From: Halomonas sp. McH1-25
GTDB lineage: Bacteria; Pseudomonadota; Gammaproteobacteria; Pseudomonadales; Halomonadaceae
NCBI RefSeq assembly: GCF_022348165.1
Contig: NZ_JAKRFI010000007.1
Coordinates: forward strand, 1-64,000
Direction: 5' to 3'
DNA: 64,000 nucleotides
In this document: positions 27,318 to 36,794 of the stretch, one piece after another
Position numbering within the stretch: the stretch's first letter is position 1
Layout: every line of letters begins with the position of its first letter
Made by a program: the position numbers and the translations under genes
Notes under the pieces: generated by a model
What the model was told of the DNA's origin: nothing
What the model saw: the letters and a program-made list of their open reading frames with translations, nothing else
Database searches by the model: none

Positions 27318-27668
27318 ATGAACGCGAAGAAAGAATCTCGTCTCCGTCGTGCCCGCCGTGCTCGCGCCAAGATTCGCGAGCTGGGCGTGTATCGCCTGTG
27401 CGTCAACCGTACCCCGCGTCACATCTACGCGCAGATCATCTCGCCGGATGGTGGCAAGGTGCTCGCCAGTGCTTCCACGCTGGACAAGAGCCTGCGTGAA
27501 GGTGGTACCGGTAACGCCGACGCCGCCGCCAAGGTGGGTGCGCTGATTGCTGAGCGCGCCAAGGAAGCAGGCATCACTCAGGTAGCCTTCGATCGTGCCG
27601 GGTTCAAATACCACGGCCGCGTCAAGGCCCTGGCCGACGCCGCTCGTGAAGGCGGCCTGGAATTCTAA
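27318..27668 (+). CDS. rplR: 50S ribosomal protein L18
   Basis: L18 binds 5S rRNA. The 116-residue protein has LRVN-type strand segments ([18 protein letters not shown]) and the C-terminal [20 protein letters not shown], which is diagnostic. Confidence 0.98.
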   Translation: MNAKKESRLRRARRARAKIRELGVYRLCVNRTPRHIYAQIISPDGGKVLASASTLDKSLREGGTGNADAAAKVGALIAERAKEAGITQVAFDRAGFKYHGRVKALADAAREGGLEF

Positions 27669-27679
27669 AGGGTTTTACG

Positions 27680-28180
27680 ATGGCGAAGAACGAACAGAAC
27701 GGCGGAGATCTGCAAGAGAAGCTGGTGCAGGTCAACCGTGTCGCCAAGGTGGTCAAGGGTGGCCGTATCTTCGGCTTTACCGCTCTGACCGTCGTTGGCG
27801 ACGGTAATGGTCGTGTTGGCTTCGGTCGTGGCAAGGCGCGCGAAGTGCCGGTTGCGATCCAGAAGGCCATGGACCAGGCGCGTCGCAACATGATCAAGGT
27901 CAGCCTCAAAGGCAGCACGCTGCAGTATCCGGTCAAGGCCCGTCACGGTGCCTCCAAGGTTTACATGCAGCCGGCTTCCGAAGGTACCGGGATCATTGCT
28001 GGCGGTGCCATGCGCTCCGTACTCGAACTGGCCGGCGTCCATGACGTCCTGGCCAAGTGCTACGGTTCTACCAACCCGGTGAACGTGGTGCGTGCGACCA
28101 TCAATGGTCTCTCCTCCATGCAGTCTCCGGATGACATCGCCGCCAAGCGCGGCCTGTCCGTCGAAGAGATCGCGGGGTAA
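27680..28180 (+). CDS. rpsE: 30S ribosomal protein S5
   Basis: S5 lies at the mRNA entry and affects decoding accuracy. The 166-residue protein has the double-stranded RNA binding part with [20 protein letters not shown] and the later [19 protein letters not shown]. It is followed after 6 bases by rpmD. Confidence 0.98.
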   Translation: MAKNEQNGGDLQEKLVQVNRVAKVVKGGRIFGFTALTVVGDGNGRVGFGRGKAREVPVAIQKAMDQARRNMIKVSLKGSTLQYPVKARHGASKVYMQPASEGTGIIAGGAMRSVLELAGVHDVLAKCYGSTNPVNVVRATINGLSSMQSPDDIAAKRGLSVEEIAG

Positions 28181-28186
28181 GGCACC

Positions 28187-28369
28187 ATGGCAGCAAAGAT
28201 CAAGGTCACTCAGACCCGTAGCACCATCGGCGTGCTGGAAAAGCACAAGGCCACCATGAAAGGTCTTGGCCTGCGCCGCATCGGTCATACGGTCGAACTG
28301 GAAGACACCCCTGCCGTACGCGGTATGGTGAACAAGGTCAACTACCTTGTGCGTGTTGAGGGAGAGTAA
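28187..28369 (+). CDS. rpmD: 50S ribosomal protein L30
   Basis: L30 is a small large-subunit protein. This 60-residue product contains [18 protein letters not shown] and [20 protein letters not shown], both typical. It starts 6 bases after rpsE and is followed by rplO after 3 bases. Confidence 0.97.
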   Translation: MAAKIKVTQTRSTIGVLEKHKATMKGLGLRRIGHTVELEDTPAVRGMVNKVNYLVRVEGE

Positions 28370-28372
28370 TCC

Positions 28373-28807
28373 ATGAAACTCAATAGCCTGAGCCCGGCAC
28401 CGGGTTCCAAGCACGCCGAGAAGCGTGTCGGTCGCGGCATTGGTTCTGGCCTGGGCAAGACCGGCGGGCGTGGCCATAAGGGCCAGACGTCACGCTCCGG
28501 TGGCAGCATCAAGCCAGGTTTCGAAGGCGGTCAGATGCCGCTGCAGCGCCGTCTGCCGAAGTTTGGCTTCACTTCCATGAAGTCGCTGGTGTCCGAGGAA
28601 GTCCGCCTGGCCGAGCTGGCCAAGGTCGAAGGTGATGTCGCCGACCTGGACACGCTCAAGCAGGCCAACGTGCTCAAGGACGCCACGCAGTATGCGAAGG
28701 TGATCCTCTCCGGCGAACTGAACAAGGCGGTTACCGTTCGTGGTCTCAAGGTCACCAAGGGTGCCCGCGCCGCGATCGAAGCTGCTGGCGGCAAGGTAGA
28801 GGAATAA
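28373..28807 (+). CDS. rplO: 50S ribosomal protein L15
   Basis: L15 is a late assembly protein. The 144-residue protein has the Gly-rich basic N-terminal half ([20 protein letters not shown]) and the [17 protein letters not shown] segment. It abuts secY with no spacing, so secY translation is probably coupled to it. Confidence 0.98.
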   Translation: MKLNSLSPAPGSKHAEKRVGRGIGSGLGKTGGRGHKGQTSRSGGSIKPGFEGGQMPLQRRLPKFGFTSMKSLVSEEVRLAELAKVEGDVADLDTLKQANVLKDATQYAKVILSGELNKAVTVRGLKVTKGARAAIEAAGGKVEE

Positions 28808-30139
28808 ATGGCTAAGTCAGGAAACATGCCGGCCATGGGAAGCGGGTTGAGTGAACTCTGGGCGCGCTTGCGCTTCGTGTTCCTTGCCATCGTCGTGTAC
28901 CGTATTGGCGCACATATTCCCGTGCCTGGCATCAATCCTGACCAGCTTGCTGCCTTATTCAGGGAAAATCAGGGCACCATCCTGAGCCTGTTCAACATGT
29001 TCTCGGGTGGTGCGCTGGAGCGCATGAGTATCCTCGCGCTGGGCATCATGCCTTACATCTCCGCGTCGATCATCATGCAGCTCCTGACTGCGACCTCGCC
29101 TCAGCTCGAGCAGCTGAAGAAGGAAGGTGAGGCCGGCCGTCGCAAGATCAGCCAGTACACACGCTATGGTACGGTGTTGCTGGCGCTGATCCAGGCGACA
29201 GGCATGGCAGTTGGTCTGGTCGGGCAAGGCGTGACCTATACCAGCGATTTCAGCTTCTACTTCACGGCGATCGTGTCTTTCGTCGCCGGTGCGGTGTTCC
29301 TGATGTGGCTGGGTGAACAGATCACCGAGAAAGGGATCGGCAACGGCATTTCCCTGATCATTTTTGCGGGTATCGTTGCAGGATTGCCCAGTGCGATCGG
29401 TCAGTCCTTCGAGCTGGCCCGTAATGATGGTGCATGGAATATATTGCCGCTGCTGGCACTGACGGTGCTGGCGATCGCCACCGTGGCGTTCGTGGTGTTC
29501 ATCGAGCGCGGCCAACGCCGCATCACGGTGAACTATCCGCGTCGTCAGGTGGGTAACAAGATGTATGCCGGGCAAAGCAGCTATCTGCCGCTCAAGGTCA
29601 ACATGGCCGGTGTCATACCGGCGATCTTCGCTTCGAGCATCTTGCTGTTTCCGGCGTCGATCGGCCAGTGGGTCGGGTCGGCGGATGGCTTCCAATGGTT
29701 GCAGGCGGCCTCGCAGTCGCTGGCCCCGGGGCAGCCGTTGTACATCTTGCTTTTCGCTGCGGCAGTGGTATTCTTCTGCTTCTTTTACACAGCGCTGGTC
29801 TTCAACCCCAAGGATGTCGCCGACAATCTCAAGAAGTCGGGCGCCTTCCTCCCGGGTATCCGTCCTGGTGAGCAGACCGCTCGCTATGTCGATAAAGTCA
29901 TGACCCGTCTGACACTGTTCGGTGCCCTCTACATCACCGCGGTTTCCTTGATGCCCCAGTTCCTCGTTGTGGCTTGGCAGGTACCCTTCTACTTCGGCGG
30001 TACTTCCCTGCTTATCGTGGTCGTGGTCATCATGGATTTCATGGCTCAGGTGCAGTCGCACCTCATGTCGCACCAGTACGAGTCAGTGATGAAGAAGTCC
30101 AACCTGAAAGGCTACGGTAGCGGCGGCATCATGCGCTAA
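28808..30139 (+). CDS. secY: Preprotein translocase subunit SecY
   Basis: SecY is the pore of the inner-membrane protein translocase, partnered by SecE from the start of the window. The 443-residue protein shows ten hydrophobic segments and the conserved early [12 protein letters not shown]. It also has [18 protein letters not shown] and the cytoplasmic loop [20 protein letters not shown]. The length matches E. coli (443). It starts directly at the rplO stop codon. Confidence 0.98.
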   Translation: MAKSGNMPAMGSGLSELWARLRFVFLAIVVYRIGAHIPVPGINPDQLAALFRENQGTILSLFNMFSGGALERMSILALGIMPYISASIIMQLLTATSPQLEQLKKEGEAGRRKISQYTRYGTVLLALIQATGMAVGLVGQGVTYTSDFSFYFTAIVSFVAGAVFLMWLGEQITEKGIGNGISLIIFAGIVAGLPSAIGQSFELARNDGAWNILPLLALTVLAIATVAFVVFIERGQRRITVNYPRRQVGNKMYAGQSSYLPLKVNMAGVIPAIFASSILLFPASIGQWVGSADGFQWLQAASQSLAPGQPLYILLFAAAVVFFCFFYTALVFNPKDVADNLKKSGAFLPGIRPGEQTARYVDKVMTRLTLFGALYITAVSLMPQFLVVAWQVPFYFGGTSLLIVVVVIMDFMAQVQSHLMSHQYESVMKKSNLKGYGSGGIMR

Positions 30140-30169
30140 GGCGCAGCCGGCCGCGTAATGGAGAGAACG

Positions 30170-30283
30170 ATGAAAGTTCGAGCTTCCGTCAAGAAAATGT
30201 GCCGTAACTGCAAGATCATTCGACGCAATGGCGCTGTGCGCGTCATCTGCATCGAACCGCGGCACAAGCAGCGCCAGGGCTAA
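30170..30283 (+). CDS. rpmJ: 50S ribosomal protein L36 (zinc-binding form)
   Basis: A 37-residue basic protein reading [20 protein letters not shown] at the start. Cysteines 11, 14 and 27 and a histidine at 32 form the zinc-binding set of the C+ type L36. It follows secY by 30 bases after GGAGAGAACG and closes the spc operon, exactly as in E. coli. Confidence 0.97.
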   Translation: MKVRASVKKMCRNCKIIRRNGAVRVICIEPRHKQRQG

Positions 30284-30404
30284 TAAGCCCTGGCCTGAAG
30301 CGGGCGCCGGCATACCCCTTGTCCTCATCGGGACAAAGGGGTATGCTATTGCGCCTTTTACAGATGACCAATCGAGCAAGCCGCTCAAATTTCGGAGTAA
30401 GCTG
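30284..30404 (+). promoter_or_regulatory. rpmJ-rpsM gap: 14-bp hairpin and alpha operon leader
   Basis: A perfect 14-bp hairpin forms from CATACCCCTTGTCC (30311-30324) and GGACAAAGGGGTATG (30331-30345) around loop TCATCG. It could end or attenuate the spc transcript, though only TATT follows directly and a TTTTA comes 13 bases later. The rest is the leader of rpsM. In E. coli S4 represses the alpha operon through a pseudoknot here; that structure was not verified. Confidence 0.55.
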
Positions 30405-30761
30405 ATGGCCCGTATTGCAGGCGTCAATATCCCGGACAACAAGCATGCGGCGATCTCGCTGACCTATATCTTCGGGATTGGCCGTACTCGCGCACAAGAA
30501 GTCTGTGCTGCAGCCGGCATTGCGCCGACCACCAAGATTCAGGACCTGTCCAGCGATGAGCTGGATACGCTGCGTACTGAAGTCGGCAAATATACCGTTG
30601 AAGGCGACCTTCGTCGTGATGTGACCTTGAACATCAAGCGTCTCATGGACTTGGGTTGCTACCGTGGTCTGCGCCATCGTCGTGGTCTTCCGCTGCGTGG
30701 TCAGCGTACCAAGACCAACGCGCGCACCCGTAAGGGACCGCGTAAGCCAATTCGTAAATAA
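30405..30761 (+). CDS. rpsM: 30S ribosomal protein S13
   Basis: S13 contacts the P-site tRNA and the large subunit. The ATG at 30405 gives [20 protein letters not shown] and 118 residues, the family length; longer in-frame ATGs upstream read through the leader and are rejected. [20 protein letters not shown] is diagnostic. It is the first gene of the alpha operon. Confidence 0.98.
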   Translation: MARIAGVNIPDNKHAAISLTYIFGIGRTRAQEVCAAAGIAPTTKIQDLSSDELDTLRTEVGKYTVEGDLRRDVTLNIKRLMDLGCYRGLRHRRGLPLRGQRTKTNARTRKGPRKPIRK

Positions 30762-30800
30762 TACGCACGTACTGGCGTTTAGACAGGAAGAAACATCAAC

Positions 30801-31187
30801 ATGGCTAACCCGCGTAGTAACCGTAAAAAGGTGAAAAAGCAGGTAGTGGATGCGGTTGCCCACATCCATGCCTCTTTTAACAACACGATCGTGACGATCA
30901 CAGACCGCCAGGGCAACGCTCTCTCTTGGGCGACTGCCGGTGGTTCGGGTTTTCGTGGTTCTCGTAAGAGCACCCCGTTCGCTGCCCAAGTGGCAAGCGA
31001 GCGTGCAGCGACTGCTGCAGCCGAGTATGGTGTGAAAAACGTAGACGTGCTGGTCAAGGGCCCCGGTCCTGGCCGTGAGTCCGCCGTGCGTGCCTTGAAT
31101 GCCGCCGGCTTCCGCGTGCAAAGCATCACCGACGCGACGCCCGTTCCCCACAACGGCTGCCGTCCGCCGAAGAAACGCCGCGTTTAA
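30801..31187 (+). CDS. rpsK: 30S ribosomal protein S11
   Basis: S11 lies on the 30S platform. The 128-residue protein contains [20 protein letters not shown] and the C-terminal [20 protein letters not shown]. The spacing to rpsD is 12 bases. Confidence 0.98.
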   Translation: MANPRSNRKKVKKQVVDAVAHIHASFNNTIVTITDRQGNALSWATAGGSGFRGSRKSTPFAAQVASERAATAAAEYGVKNVDVLVKGPGPGRESAVRALNAAGFRVQSITDATPVPHNGCRPPKKRRV

Positions 31188-31199
31188 GGAGACAGACTC

Positions 31200-31820
31200 A
31201 TGGCTCGTTATATTGGACCGAAGTGCAAACTGTCTCGTCGCGAGGGTACCGACCTCTTTCTGAAGAGCGGTGTCACTCCCTTCGAGAAGAAGTGCAAATC
31301 CGAACAGATTCCGGGTGTGCACGGCCAGCGCCGTCAGCGTCTTTCCGACTACGGCTTGCAGCTTCGCGAGAAGCAGAAAGTGCGTCGCATCTACGGCGTA
31401 CTCGAGAAGCAGTTCCGCAACTATTACCAGGAAGCGGCCCGCATGAAGGGCGCGACCGGTGAACTGTTGCTGCAGCTTCTCGAATCCCGACTGGACAATG
31501 TCGTCTATCGTATGGGCTTTGGCTCCACGCGTGCGGAAGCACGTCAGCTGGTCAGCCATAAGGCGATTACCGTCAACGGCCGCACCGTCAACGTAGCGTC
31601 GTACCAGGTCAAACCCGGTGACGTGGTTGCCGTGCGCGAAAAGGCCAAGAACCAGGCGCGTATCCAGCACGCCCTGCAACTGGCTGGCCAGCGTGGCGAT
31701 GTCGCCTGGATCGATGTCGATTCCAAGAAGATGGAAGGCACTTTCAAGGCTGTCCCGGAACGCGGCGATTTGTCTGCCGACATCAACGAAAACCTGATTG
31801 TCGAGCTGTACTCGAAGTAA
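31200..31820 (+). CDS. rpsD: 30S ribosomal protein S4
   Basis: S4 starts 30S assembly and in E. coli represses the alpha operon. The 206-residue protein starts [20 protein letters not shown] and holds the S4 RNA-binding domain ([20 protein letters not shown]). The length matches E. coli S4. Confidence 0.98.
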   Translation: MARYIGPKCKLSRREGTDLFLKSGVTPFEKKCKSEQIPGVHGQRRQRLSDYGLQLREKQKVRRIYGVLEKQFRNYYQEAARMKGATGELLLQLLESRLDNVVYRMGFGSTRAEARQLVSHKAITVNGRTVNVASYQVKPGDVVAVREKAKNQARIQHALQLAGQRGDVAWIDVDSKKMEGTFKAVPERGDLSADINENLIVELYSK

Positions 31821-31904
31821 TCGCGCCGCCGCGTGATGCCGGGTCTGTGGATGGGCCCGGCCAAGAGTACCAAGTATCCGTTTGGCAGCCTGAAAGGTGT
31901 ACAT

Positions 31905-32903
31905 ATGCAGCGTTCAGTGACAGAGTTTCTCCGTCCTCGCGACATCAAGGTCGAAGAGATCAACGCGCACCACGCGAAGATCGTGCTCGAGCCGTTCGAG
32001 CGCGGTTTCGGCCACACCCTGGGGAATGCTCTGCGTCGCATCCTGCTGTCTTCCATGCCCGGCTGTGCGGTTGTGGAAGCTGAGATCGCCGGTGTCGATC
32101 ATGAGTACAGCGCGATCGAGGGCGTGCAGGAAGACGTTATCGAGATCCTCCTGAATCTCAAGGACGTGGCTATCAAGATGCATAGCCGCGACGAGGCCGT
32201 GCTGACGCTGAACAAGCAGGGCCCCAGTGTCGTGACCGCTGGCGATATCGCTACCGACCACGACGTGGAAATCGTCAATCCCGAGCACGTGATTGCCCAC
32301 GTCAACGAAGGCGCCGAGCTGAAAATGCAGCTCAAGGTGGCTCGTGGTCGCGGCTACGAGCCTGCGGATACCCGTGCCGACGCGGAAGACGAAACCCGGG
32401 CCATCGGCCGCCTGCAGCTTGATGCGACCTTCAGCCCCGTGCGTCGCGTTTCCTATGCCGTCGAAGCGGCGCGTGTCGAACAGCGCACCGACCTCGACAA
32501 GCTGGTCATCGACCTGGAAACCGACGGTACCCTGGATCCCGAAGAGGCTATCCGTCGTAGCGCCACCATTCTGCAGGAGCAGTTGGGTGCGTTCGTCGAT
32601 CTGGAAGCCGACAAGGAACAGGAAATCGTGGAGGAAGAGGATCACATCGATCCCATCCTGCTGCGCCCCGTAGACGATCTCGAGTTGACCGTCCGCAGCG
32701 CCAACTGCCTCAAGGCCGAGAATATCTATTACATCGGCGATCTGATTCAGCGTACCGAAGTCGAGCTGTTGAAGACCCCGAACCTCGGCAAGAAGTCCCT
32801 GAACGAGATCAAGGACGTATTGGCAGCACGTGGTCTGTCCCTGGGCATGCGGCTTGAAAACTGGCCGCCCTCAAGCCTGAAGGACGACAAGGCCTCTGCG
32901 TGA
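31905..32903 (+). CDS. rpoA: DNA-directed RNA polymerase subunit alpha
   Basis: The alpha subunit nucleates polymerase assembly and contacts UP elements and activators. The ATG at 31905 after AAGGTG gives [19 protein letters not shown] and 332 residues (E. coli 329); ATGs further upstream give an unconserved extension. The N-terminal domain has [20 protein letters not shown]. The C-terminal domain has the DNA-contact motif [18 protein letters not shown] and ends with [16 protein letters not shown]. Confidence 0.98.
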   Translation: MQRSVTEFLRPRDIKVEEINAHHAKIVLEPFERGFGHTLGNALRRILLSSMPGCAVVEAEIAGVDHEYSAIEGVQEDVIEILLNLKDVAIKMHSRDEAVLTLNKQGPSVVTAGDIATDHDVEIVNPEHVIAHVNEGAELKMQLKVARGRGYEPADTRADAEDETRAIGRLQLDATFSPVRRVSYAVEAARVEQRTDLDKLVIDLETDGTLDPEEAIRRSATILQEQLGAFVDLEADKEQEIVEEEDHIDPILLRPVDDLELTVRSANCLKAENIYYIGDLIQRTEVELLKTPNLGKKSLNEIKDVLAARGLSLGMRLENWPPSSLKDDKASA

Positions 32904-32942
32904 GCGTCGACTCGAGTCCCAGTTTGGTAAGGAACTACAACC

Positions 32943-33329
32943 ATGCGTCATCGTAAGAGTGGTCGTCATCTGAATCGTACCAGCTCGCACCGCCAAGCCA
33001 TGTTCAAGAACATGTGCGTGTCGCTGGTCGAGCATGAAGTCATCAAGACTACCCTGCCCAAGGCCAAGGAACTGCGTCGTCATATCGAGCCGTTGATTAC
33101 CTTGTCCAAGCAGGACAGCGTCGCCAACCGTCGTCTGGCCTTCAGCCGCACCCGCTCGAAGGAAGCGGTCGGCAAGCTCTTCAACGAGCTGGGTCCGCGC
33201 TATGCCAACCGTCCCGGTGGCTATGTGCGTGTCCTGAAGTGCGGCTACCGTACTGGCGATAACGCTCCCATGGCTTATGTCGAGCTGGTCGACCGTCCGG
33301 TCGCCGACGAGGCAGCCGGCGAGGAGTGA
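32943..33329 (+). CDS. rplQ: 50S ribosomal protein L17
   Basis: L17 is a large-subunit protein. The 128-residue protein begins [20 protein letters not shown] and has [19 protein letters not shown]. It is the last gene of the alpha operon, followed by a strong terminator. Confidence 0.98.
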   Translation: MRHRKSGRHLNRTSSHRQAMFKNMCVSLVEHEVIKTTLPKAKELRRHIEPLITLSKQDSVANRRLAFSRTRSKEAVGKLFNELGPRYANRPGGYVRVLKCGYRTGDNAPMAYVELVDRPVADEAAGEE

Positions 33330-33370
33330 TCCTCGTTCTGCCTGGGTGTTGTTGCCCAGTGCAGCACCAA

Positions 33371-33397
33371 AAGCCGACCTGAAGGTCGGCTTTTTTT
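33371..33397 (+). terminator. Rho-independent terminator of the alpha operon
   Basis: AAGCCGACC (33371-33379), loop TGAA and GGTCGGC are followed by seven T. It lies about 40 bases behind rplQ and ends the long ribosomal gene block. Confidence 0.93.
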
Positions 33398-33596
33398 GTG
33401 CTTGTGCATGGGAATAGGGAACGCATCGAGCCCTATCCCGTTGGGGCTTGGGTGGATTACTTAACGTTTCATTAAGTTACCTCAGGGCGAAATTTTTCTC
33501 GTGTGCCGTCAAGTCTCGTAGTGCCAACGTTTGATAAGCTATTGACTGCTTTACAGGACACGAGCGCTTAGCCGCTAGTACGGAGATCGGGGAATC
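33398..33596. other. AT-richer intergenic region between the alpha operon and a small ORF
   Basis: This 199-base stretch holds no convincing gene. It contains an inverted repeat ACTTAA (33459-33464) and TTAAGT (33472-33477), and a lower GC content than the flanking genes, so it could carry a promoter for the following small ORF. No sigma-70 promoter with good spacing was identified. Confidence 0.4.
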
Positions 33597-33764
33597 ATGA
33601 CGGAGCTCGAGCAGGAAGAGGCGCGGTTGGCCGGTACCGATGCCGAAGCGTATCTACGGTTAGCCAATGCGATGAGCGATGCCGGCATCGCCTCGGTGAC
33701 ACCGGCTTATCTGCGTAAGCTGGCCGAGAAGCTGCGTCGCGAAAGCGAGCAGCAGGCAGACTGA
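33597..33764 (+). CDS. Small hypothetical protein, 55 residues
   Basis: An ATG frame of 56 codons preceded by GGGGAA, with codon use like the surrounding genes (third positions rich in G and C). The product is acidic to mixed, without cysteine or membrane segment, and looks fully helical: an N-terminal MTELEQEEARLAGTDAEAYL and a C-terminal half ending in KLAEKLRRESEQQAD. I do not recognise the family. It lies alone between the alpha operon terminator and tRNA-Thr. Confidence 0.5.
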   Translation: MTELEQEEARLAGTDAEAYLRLANAMSDAGIASVTPAYLRKLAEKLRRESEQQAD

Positions 33765-33785
33765 ACGGCGTTCGGCGAGGGCTTG

Positions 33786-33812
33786 TTGATGAGTCCTCGA
33801 CACCGTTATCAT
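33786..33812 (+). promoter_or_regulatory. Possible tRNA-Thr(CGT) promoter
   Basis: A -10 box TATCAT (33807-33812) lies 9 bases before the tRNA. Candidate -35 hexamers TTGTTG (18-base spacer) or TTGATG (15-base spacer) lie upstream, neither ideal. The -10 context CCGTTATCATC is identical to that of the tRNA-Trp promoter at about 2791-2802, which supports the call. Confidence 0.5.
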
Positions 33813-33821
33813 CCCTTTCGC

Positions 33822-33897
33822 GCCGGCGTAGCTCAGTTGGCAGAGCAACGCATTCGTAATGCGTAGGTCGGTGGTTCGAATCCACTCGCCGGCACCA
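33822..33897 (+). tRNA. tRNA-Thr (anticodon CGT)
   Basis: A 76-base cloverleaf with acceptor arm GCCGGCG/CGCCGGC, an encoded CCA end and the anticodon loop TTCGTAA placing CGT at 33855-33857. This isoacceptor reads ACG, a codon expected to be frequent in a GC-rich genome, and complements the GGT isoacceptor at 2641. Confidence 0.97.
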
Positions 33898-33905
33898 GGT
33901 ATCTC

Positions 33906-33948
33906 AAAACCGCTGGGAAGATCGAGCGATCTGTACAGCGGTTTTTTT
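33906..33948 (+). terminator. Rho-independent terminator of tRNA-Thr(CGT)
   Basis: AAAACCGCTG (33906-33915) pairs with CAGCGGTTTT (33936-33945) around a smaller inner hairpin (GATCGAGCGATC). The T run extends to seven. It lies directly after the tRNA. Confidence 0.88.
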
Positions 33949-34047
33949 GCGTCACTGGCGCCTGAATCTACCCGCATCAAGCGAGTCGCTGCAGCCACGA
34001 CGACAAGTTGATTGGCTGGAATGAATTCTTTTGGAGCTGCACGTCCG

Positions 34048-34380
34048 ATGCCTACGCCCCTGATCTATCTTGCCGCAGCTCTTGCCGAGATTGCAGGTTG
34101 CTTCGCCTTCTGGGGCTGGTGGCGCTTGGGGAAGTCCATGGGCTGGCTACTGCCGGGAATGGCAAGCCTGGCGCTGTTTGCGTGGTTGTTGAGCCTGGCG
34201 GATGCGGATACGGACTATGCAGGTCGTGCCTATGCCGCCTATGGCGGAGTCTATATCGTCACTTCAGTGTTATGGCTATGGTTGATCGAACATCGTCAGC
34301 CCGACCGCTGGGACCTGATAGGGGCCGGTGTGTGCCTGGTCGGTGCCGGAGTCATTCTCCTTGGCCCGAGAAGCGGCTAG
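34048..34380 (+). CDS. YnfA/UPF0060 family small membrane protein
   Basis: A 110-residue protein with four hydrophobic segments covering almost its full length, resembling E. coli YnfA (108 residues). Shared features are an early [14 protein letters not shown], the LFAWLLSL segment and [11 protein letters not shown] in the middle. The family is related to small multidrug resistance proteins; its substrate is not settled. The ATG at 34048 gives the family N-terminus; ATG 34021 would add nine residues. A spacer of 11 bases after GGAG is a little long. Confidence 0.85.
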   Translation: MPTPLIYLAAALAEIAGCFAFWGWWRLGKSMGWLLPGMASLALFAWLLSLADADTDYAGRAYAAYGGVYIVTSVLWLWLIEHRQPDRWDLIGAGVCLVGAGVILLGPRSG

Positions 34381-34388
34381 CCAAAGCG

Positions 34389-35552
34389 CTATGCCATGCC
34401 GAGCTCAGTAAGGGCCAGGCCAGCCAGCGGTGCGATGATTACCACGCCCCATAACGGCAGTCGTGCCAGACGCAACAGAGCCCAGAGGAATACGACGATG
34501 GCCATGGCGGCAGGGCCGGTCACGGCAGAGACGAATACCGGCGTATAGAGCGCGGCCAGGAGTAAACCTACGGTGGCAGCGACGACCCACGCCAACGCAC
34601 CCGCCAATCGTGGGTTTTGCCGAAGGCGTGCCCAGATCGGCAAGATGGCCATGAGCAATAGCCAGCCGGGCAGAAAGATGGCGACCAGCGCTACCAGGCC
34701 CGACAGCAGCGAGCCGTCGAGTGCACTGCCGAGATATGCGGCGAAAGAGAACATCGGCCCCGGTACGGCTTGCGCCAGGCTGTAACCGGCCAGAAAAGTA
34801 TCTTCGCTCATGCCGTCGCGAATGAGTGGCTGGGCATCCAGAAGCGGCAATACGACATGGCCGCCACCGAATACCAGGGCGCCGGCACGGTAGAAAGCAT
34901 CGAAGACCGCCAACTTTCCTTCGGCATCCAGCCAGGGGAGAAGCAGCAGCAAGCTGACGAATACGGCCAGGAAGAGGAAACCCAGACGGGACAGGGTCTG
35001 TGAAGAGCCCCGCTGAGGTGACGCCTCGATAGGCCGCAACGCGCCGATCATGGCGGCCAAGGCAATGGCGGCCAGTTGCGCCGCCATGCCTGGCCACAGC
35101 CAGACCGCAGCTGCCGTGAGCAGGGCAATGCCCTGACGCGGTCGGTCGGGGCAGGCGGTGGCATACAGTTTGACGACGGCATCGGCGACGACCGCCACGG
35201 CGAGTAACTTGAGGCCATGTAGCGCCGCATTGGTGATCTCGTTCATCTCCGCCTGGGCCAGCCACAGGCCGGCGACCAGCATCAGTAGCGCGGATGGTAG
35301 AGTGAAGCCGAAGAACGCCGCAAGGCTTCCGGACACCCCGGCCCGACGATAGCCGATTGCCATGCCCATCTGGCTACTGGCCGGACCGGGGAGAAACTGA
35401 CAGAGCGCCATCAGCTCCGCATAGTCCCGGGCCTCGACCCAGCGAATCTCGTCGACGAAGCGGCGATGGAAGTAGCTCATGTGGGCCGCCGGACCGCCGA
35501 AGCTCATGCAGCCAAGCTTGAAGAATTCCGTGAAGATGGAGGCGATGGGCAT
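34389..35552 (-). CDS. chrA: Chromate transporter family protein ChrA
   Basis: A 387-residue membrane protein of the CHR family, known for proton-driven chromate export. Both halves carry the CHR repeat: FGGPAAHMSYFHRRFV and CQFLPGPASSQMGMAIGYRR in the first, VFGGGHVVLPLL and YSLAQAVPGPMFSFAAYLG in the second. About ten to twelve hydrophobic segments are visible. The ATG at 35552 gives the short N-terminus usual for the family; an upstream ATG at 35615 is in frame but adds unconserved residues. It diverges from ectD across a gap with two dyads. The substrate is not proven. Confidence 0.88.
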   Translation of the reverse strand: MPIASIFTEFFKLGCMSFGGPAAHMSYFHRRFVDEIRWVEARDYAELMALCQFLPGPASSQMGMAIGYRRAGVSGSLAAFFGFTLPSALLMLVAGLWLAQAEMNEITNAALHGLKLLAVAVVADAVVKLYATACPDRPRQGIALLTAAAVWLWPGMAAQLAAIALAAMIGALRPIEASPQRGSSQTLSRLGFLFLAVFVSLLLLLPWLDAEGKLAVFDAFYRAGALVFGGGHVVLPLLDAQPLIRDGMSEDTFLAGYSLAQAVPGPMFSFAAYLGSALDGSLLSGLVALVAIFLPGWLLLMAILPIWARLRQNPRLAGALAWVVAATVGLLLAALYTPVFVSAVTGPAAMAIVVFLWALLRLARLPLWGVVIIAPLAGLALTELGMA

Positions 35553-35609
35553 AAGGCTCGCTTGGTTGGCCTGGGGTTGAAAATACCCTATCAGGATCGC
35601 ATAAGAATA

Positions 35610-35670
35610 TTGCAATCAGATGCACTACCTCTGGTTGCAAATTACCATTCGTCATTTAGGATAAATGACG
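35610..35670. promoter_or_regulatory. Two dyad symmetries in the chrA-ectD divergent region
   Basis: The first dyad pairs TTGCAATCAG (35610-35619) with CTGGTTGCAA (35631-35640), nine of ten positions symmetric, spacing 11 bases. The second is perfect: CGTCATTTA (35650-35658), GGA, TAAATGACG (35662-35670). They lie in the 273-base gap between the divergent genes and look like operator sites. The regulators are unknown; no regulator gene is adjacent. Confidence 0.55.
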
Positions 35671-35825
35671 CCCAAGCAACAGGATCCTCTATAGAAGCAA
35701 GACACGGCAGTTCATGGCACCCTATGGACACTGCTGGTAACGCATGATTCGCCAGCGCGCTTCTTCTGGCGTGCCGAATGCCGGACTGGACCTGAACCTG
35801 ATCACAAACTTTTGGAGGTGATTGG

Positions 35826-36764
35826 ATGTCAGTACAGACCGCATCCCCATCCCGGGTCGCTACAGCTCCCGACCGACGTGACAACTATCCCACCCGACTC
35901 GCGCGCCCCATGGATTTGCCATGGATTCACCGCCAGGAAGCGGTGGTCAAGGGCAAGGCCGAGGACGGCCCGCTCAGCCAGGAGAAACTCGACGACTTCG
36001 CGCGCAACGGTTTCCTGTTCGAGCCGAATTTCCTGTCTGGCGACGAGGTCGCCGCGCTACGCGACGAACTCAAGGTCCTGCTCGATAACGATGCCTATCG
36101 CGGCAAGGACTTCAGCATCACCGAGCCCGACAGTCAGGAGATTCGTTCGCTGTTTGCCGTGCACTTCCTATCGCAGCGGTTTGCCCGCCTGGCCAATGAC
36201 CAGCGCCTGACCGGTCGTGTCCGGCAGATTCTCGGTGGCGAGGCGTACGTTCACCAGTCGCGCATCAACTACAAGCCGGGCTTCCAGGGCAAGGGCTTCA
36301 ACTGGCACTCGGACTTCGAAACCTGGCACGCCGAGGATGGCATGCCGGCCATGCACGCCGTGAGCGCATCCATCGTGCTGACCGACAACCATCACTACAA
36401 CGGTCCGCTGATGCTGGTTCCCGGATCGCACAAGGTCTTCGTGCCCTGCCTGGGCGAAACGCCGGACGATCACCACAAGCAGTCACTGAAGACCCAGGAA
36501 TTCGGTGTTCCCAGCCCCGAGGCGCTGGAGCGCCTGATCGAAGCCAACGGCATCGAGGCGCCGACCGGCGCTGCCGGCGGTCTGCTGTTGTTCGACTGCA
36601 ACACGCTGCATGGTTCCAATGCCAACATGTCGCCCGATCCGCGCAGCAACGTGTTCTTCGTCTACAACCGCGTCGACAATGCATGCCGCGAGCCTTTCGG
36701 GGCGCGTCGGCGCCGGCCTTCCTTCCTGGCTCATGCCCCGGGCGAGGAGTGGAAGCCCGAGTAA
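35826..36764 (+). CDS. ectD: Ectoine hydroxylase EctD
   Basis: EctD is an Fe(II)/2-oxoglutarate dioxygenase that turns the compatible solute ectoine into 5-hydroxyectoine in the cytoplasm. The 312-residue protein carries the signature FNWHSDFETWHAEDGMPAMH. Iron ligands are predicted as His161 and Asp163 (HSD) with the distal His262 in NTLHGSNANMSPDP. The substrate-pocket residues around VHQSRINYKPGF are conserved. It lacks part of the variable N-terminus of Halomonas elongata EctD (332). The start follows GGAGGTG. ectABC are not in the window, so ectD stands alone here. Confidence 0.97.
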   Translation: MSVQTASPSRVATAPDRRDNYPTRLARPMDLPWIHRQEAVVKGKAEDGPLSQEKLDDFARNGFLFEPNFLSGDEVAALRDELKVLLDNDAYRGKDFSITEPDSQEIRSLFAVHFLSQRFARLANDQRLTGRVRQILGGEAYVHQSRINYKPGFQGKGFNWHSDFETWHAEDGMPAMHAVSASIVLTDNHHYNGPLMLVPGSHKVFVPCLGETPDDHHKQSLKTQEFGVPSPEALERLIEANGIEAPTGAAGGLLLFDCNTLHGSNANMSPDPRSNVFFVYNRVDNACREPFGARRRRPSFLAHAPGEEWKPE

Positions 36765-36794
36765 CGATAAAGACATGTTTGGAGCATGTGTCAC

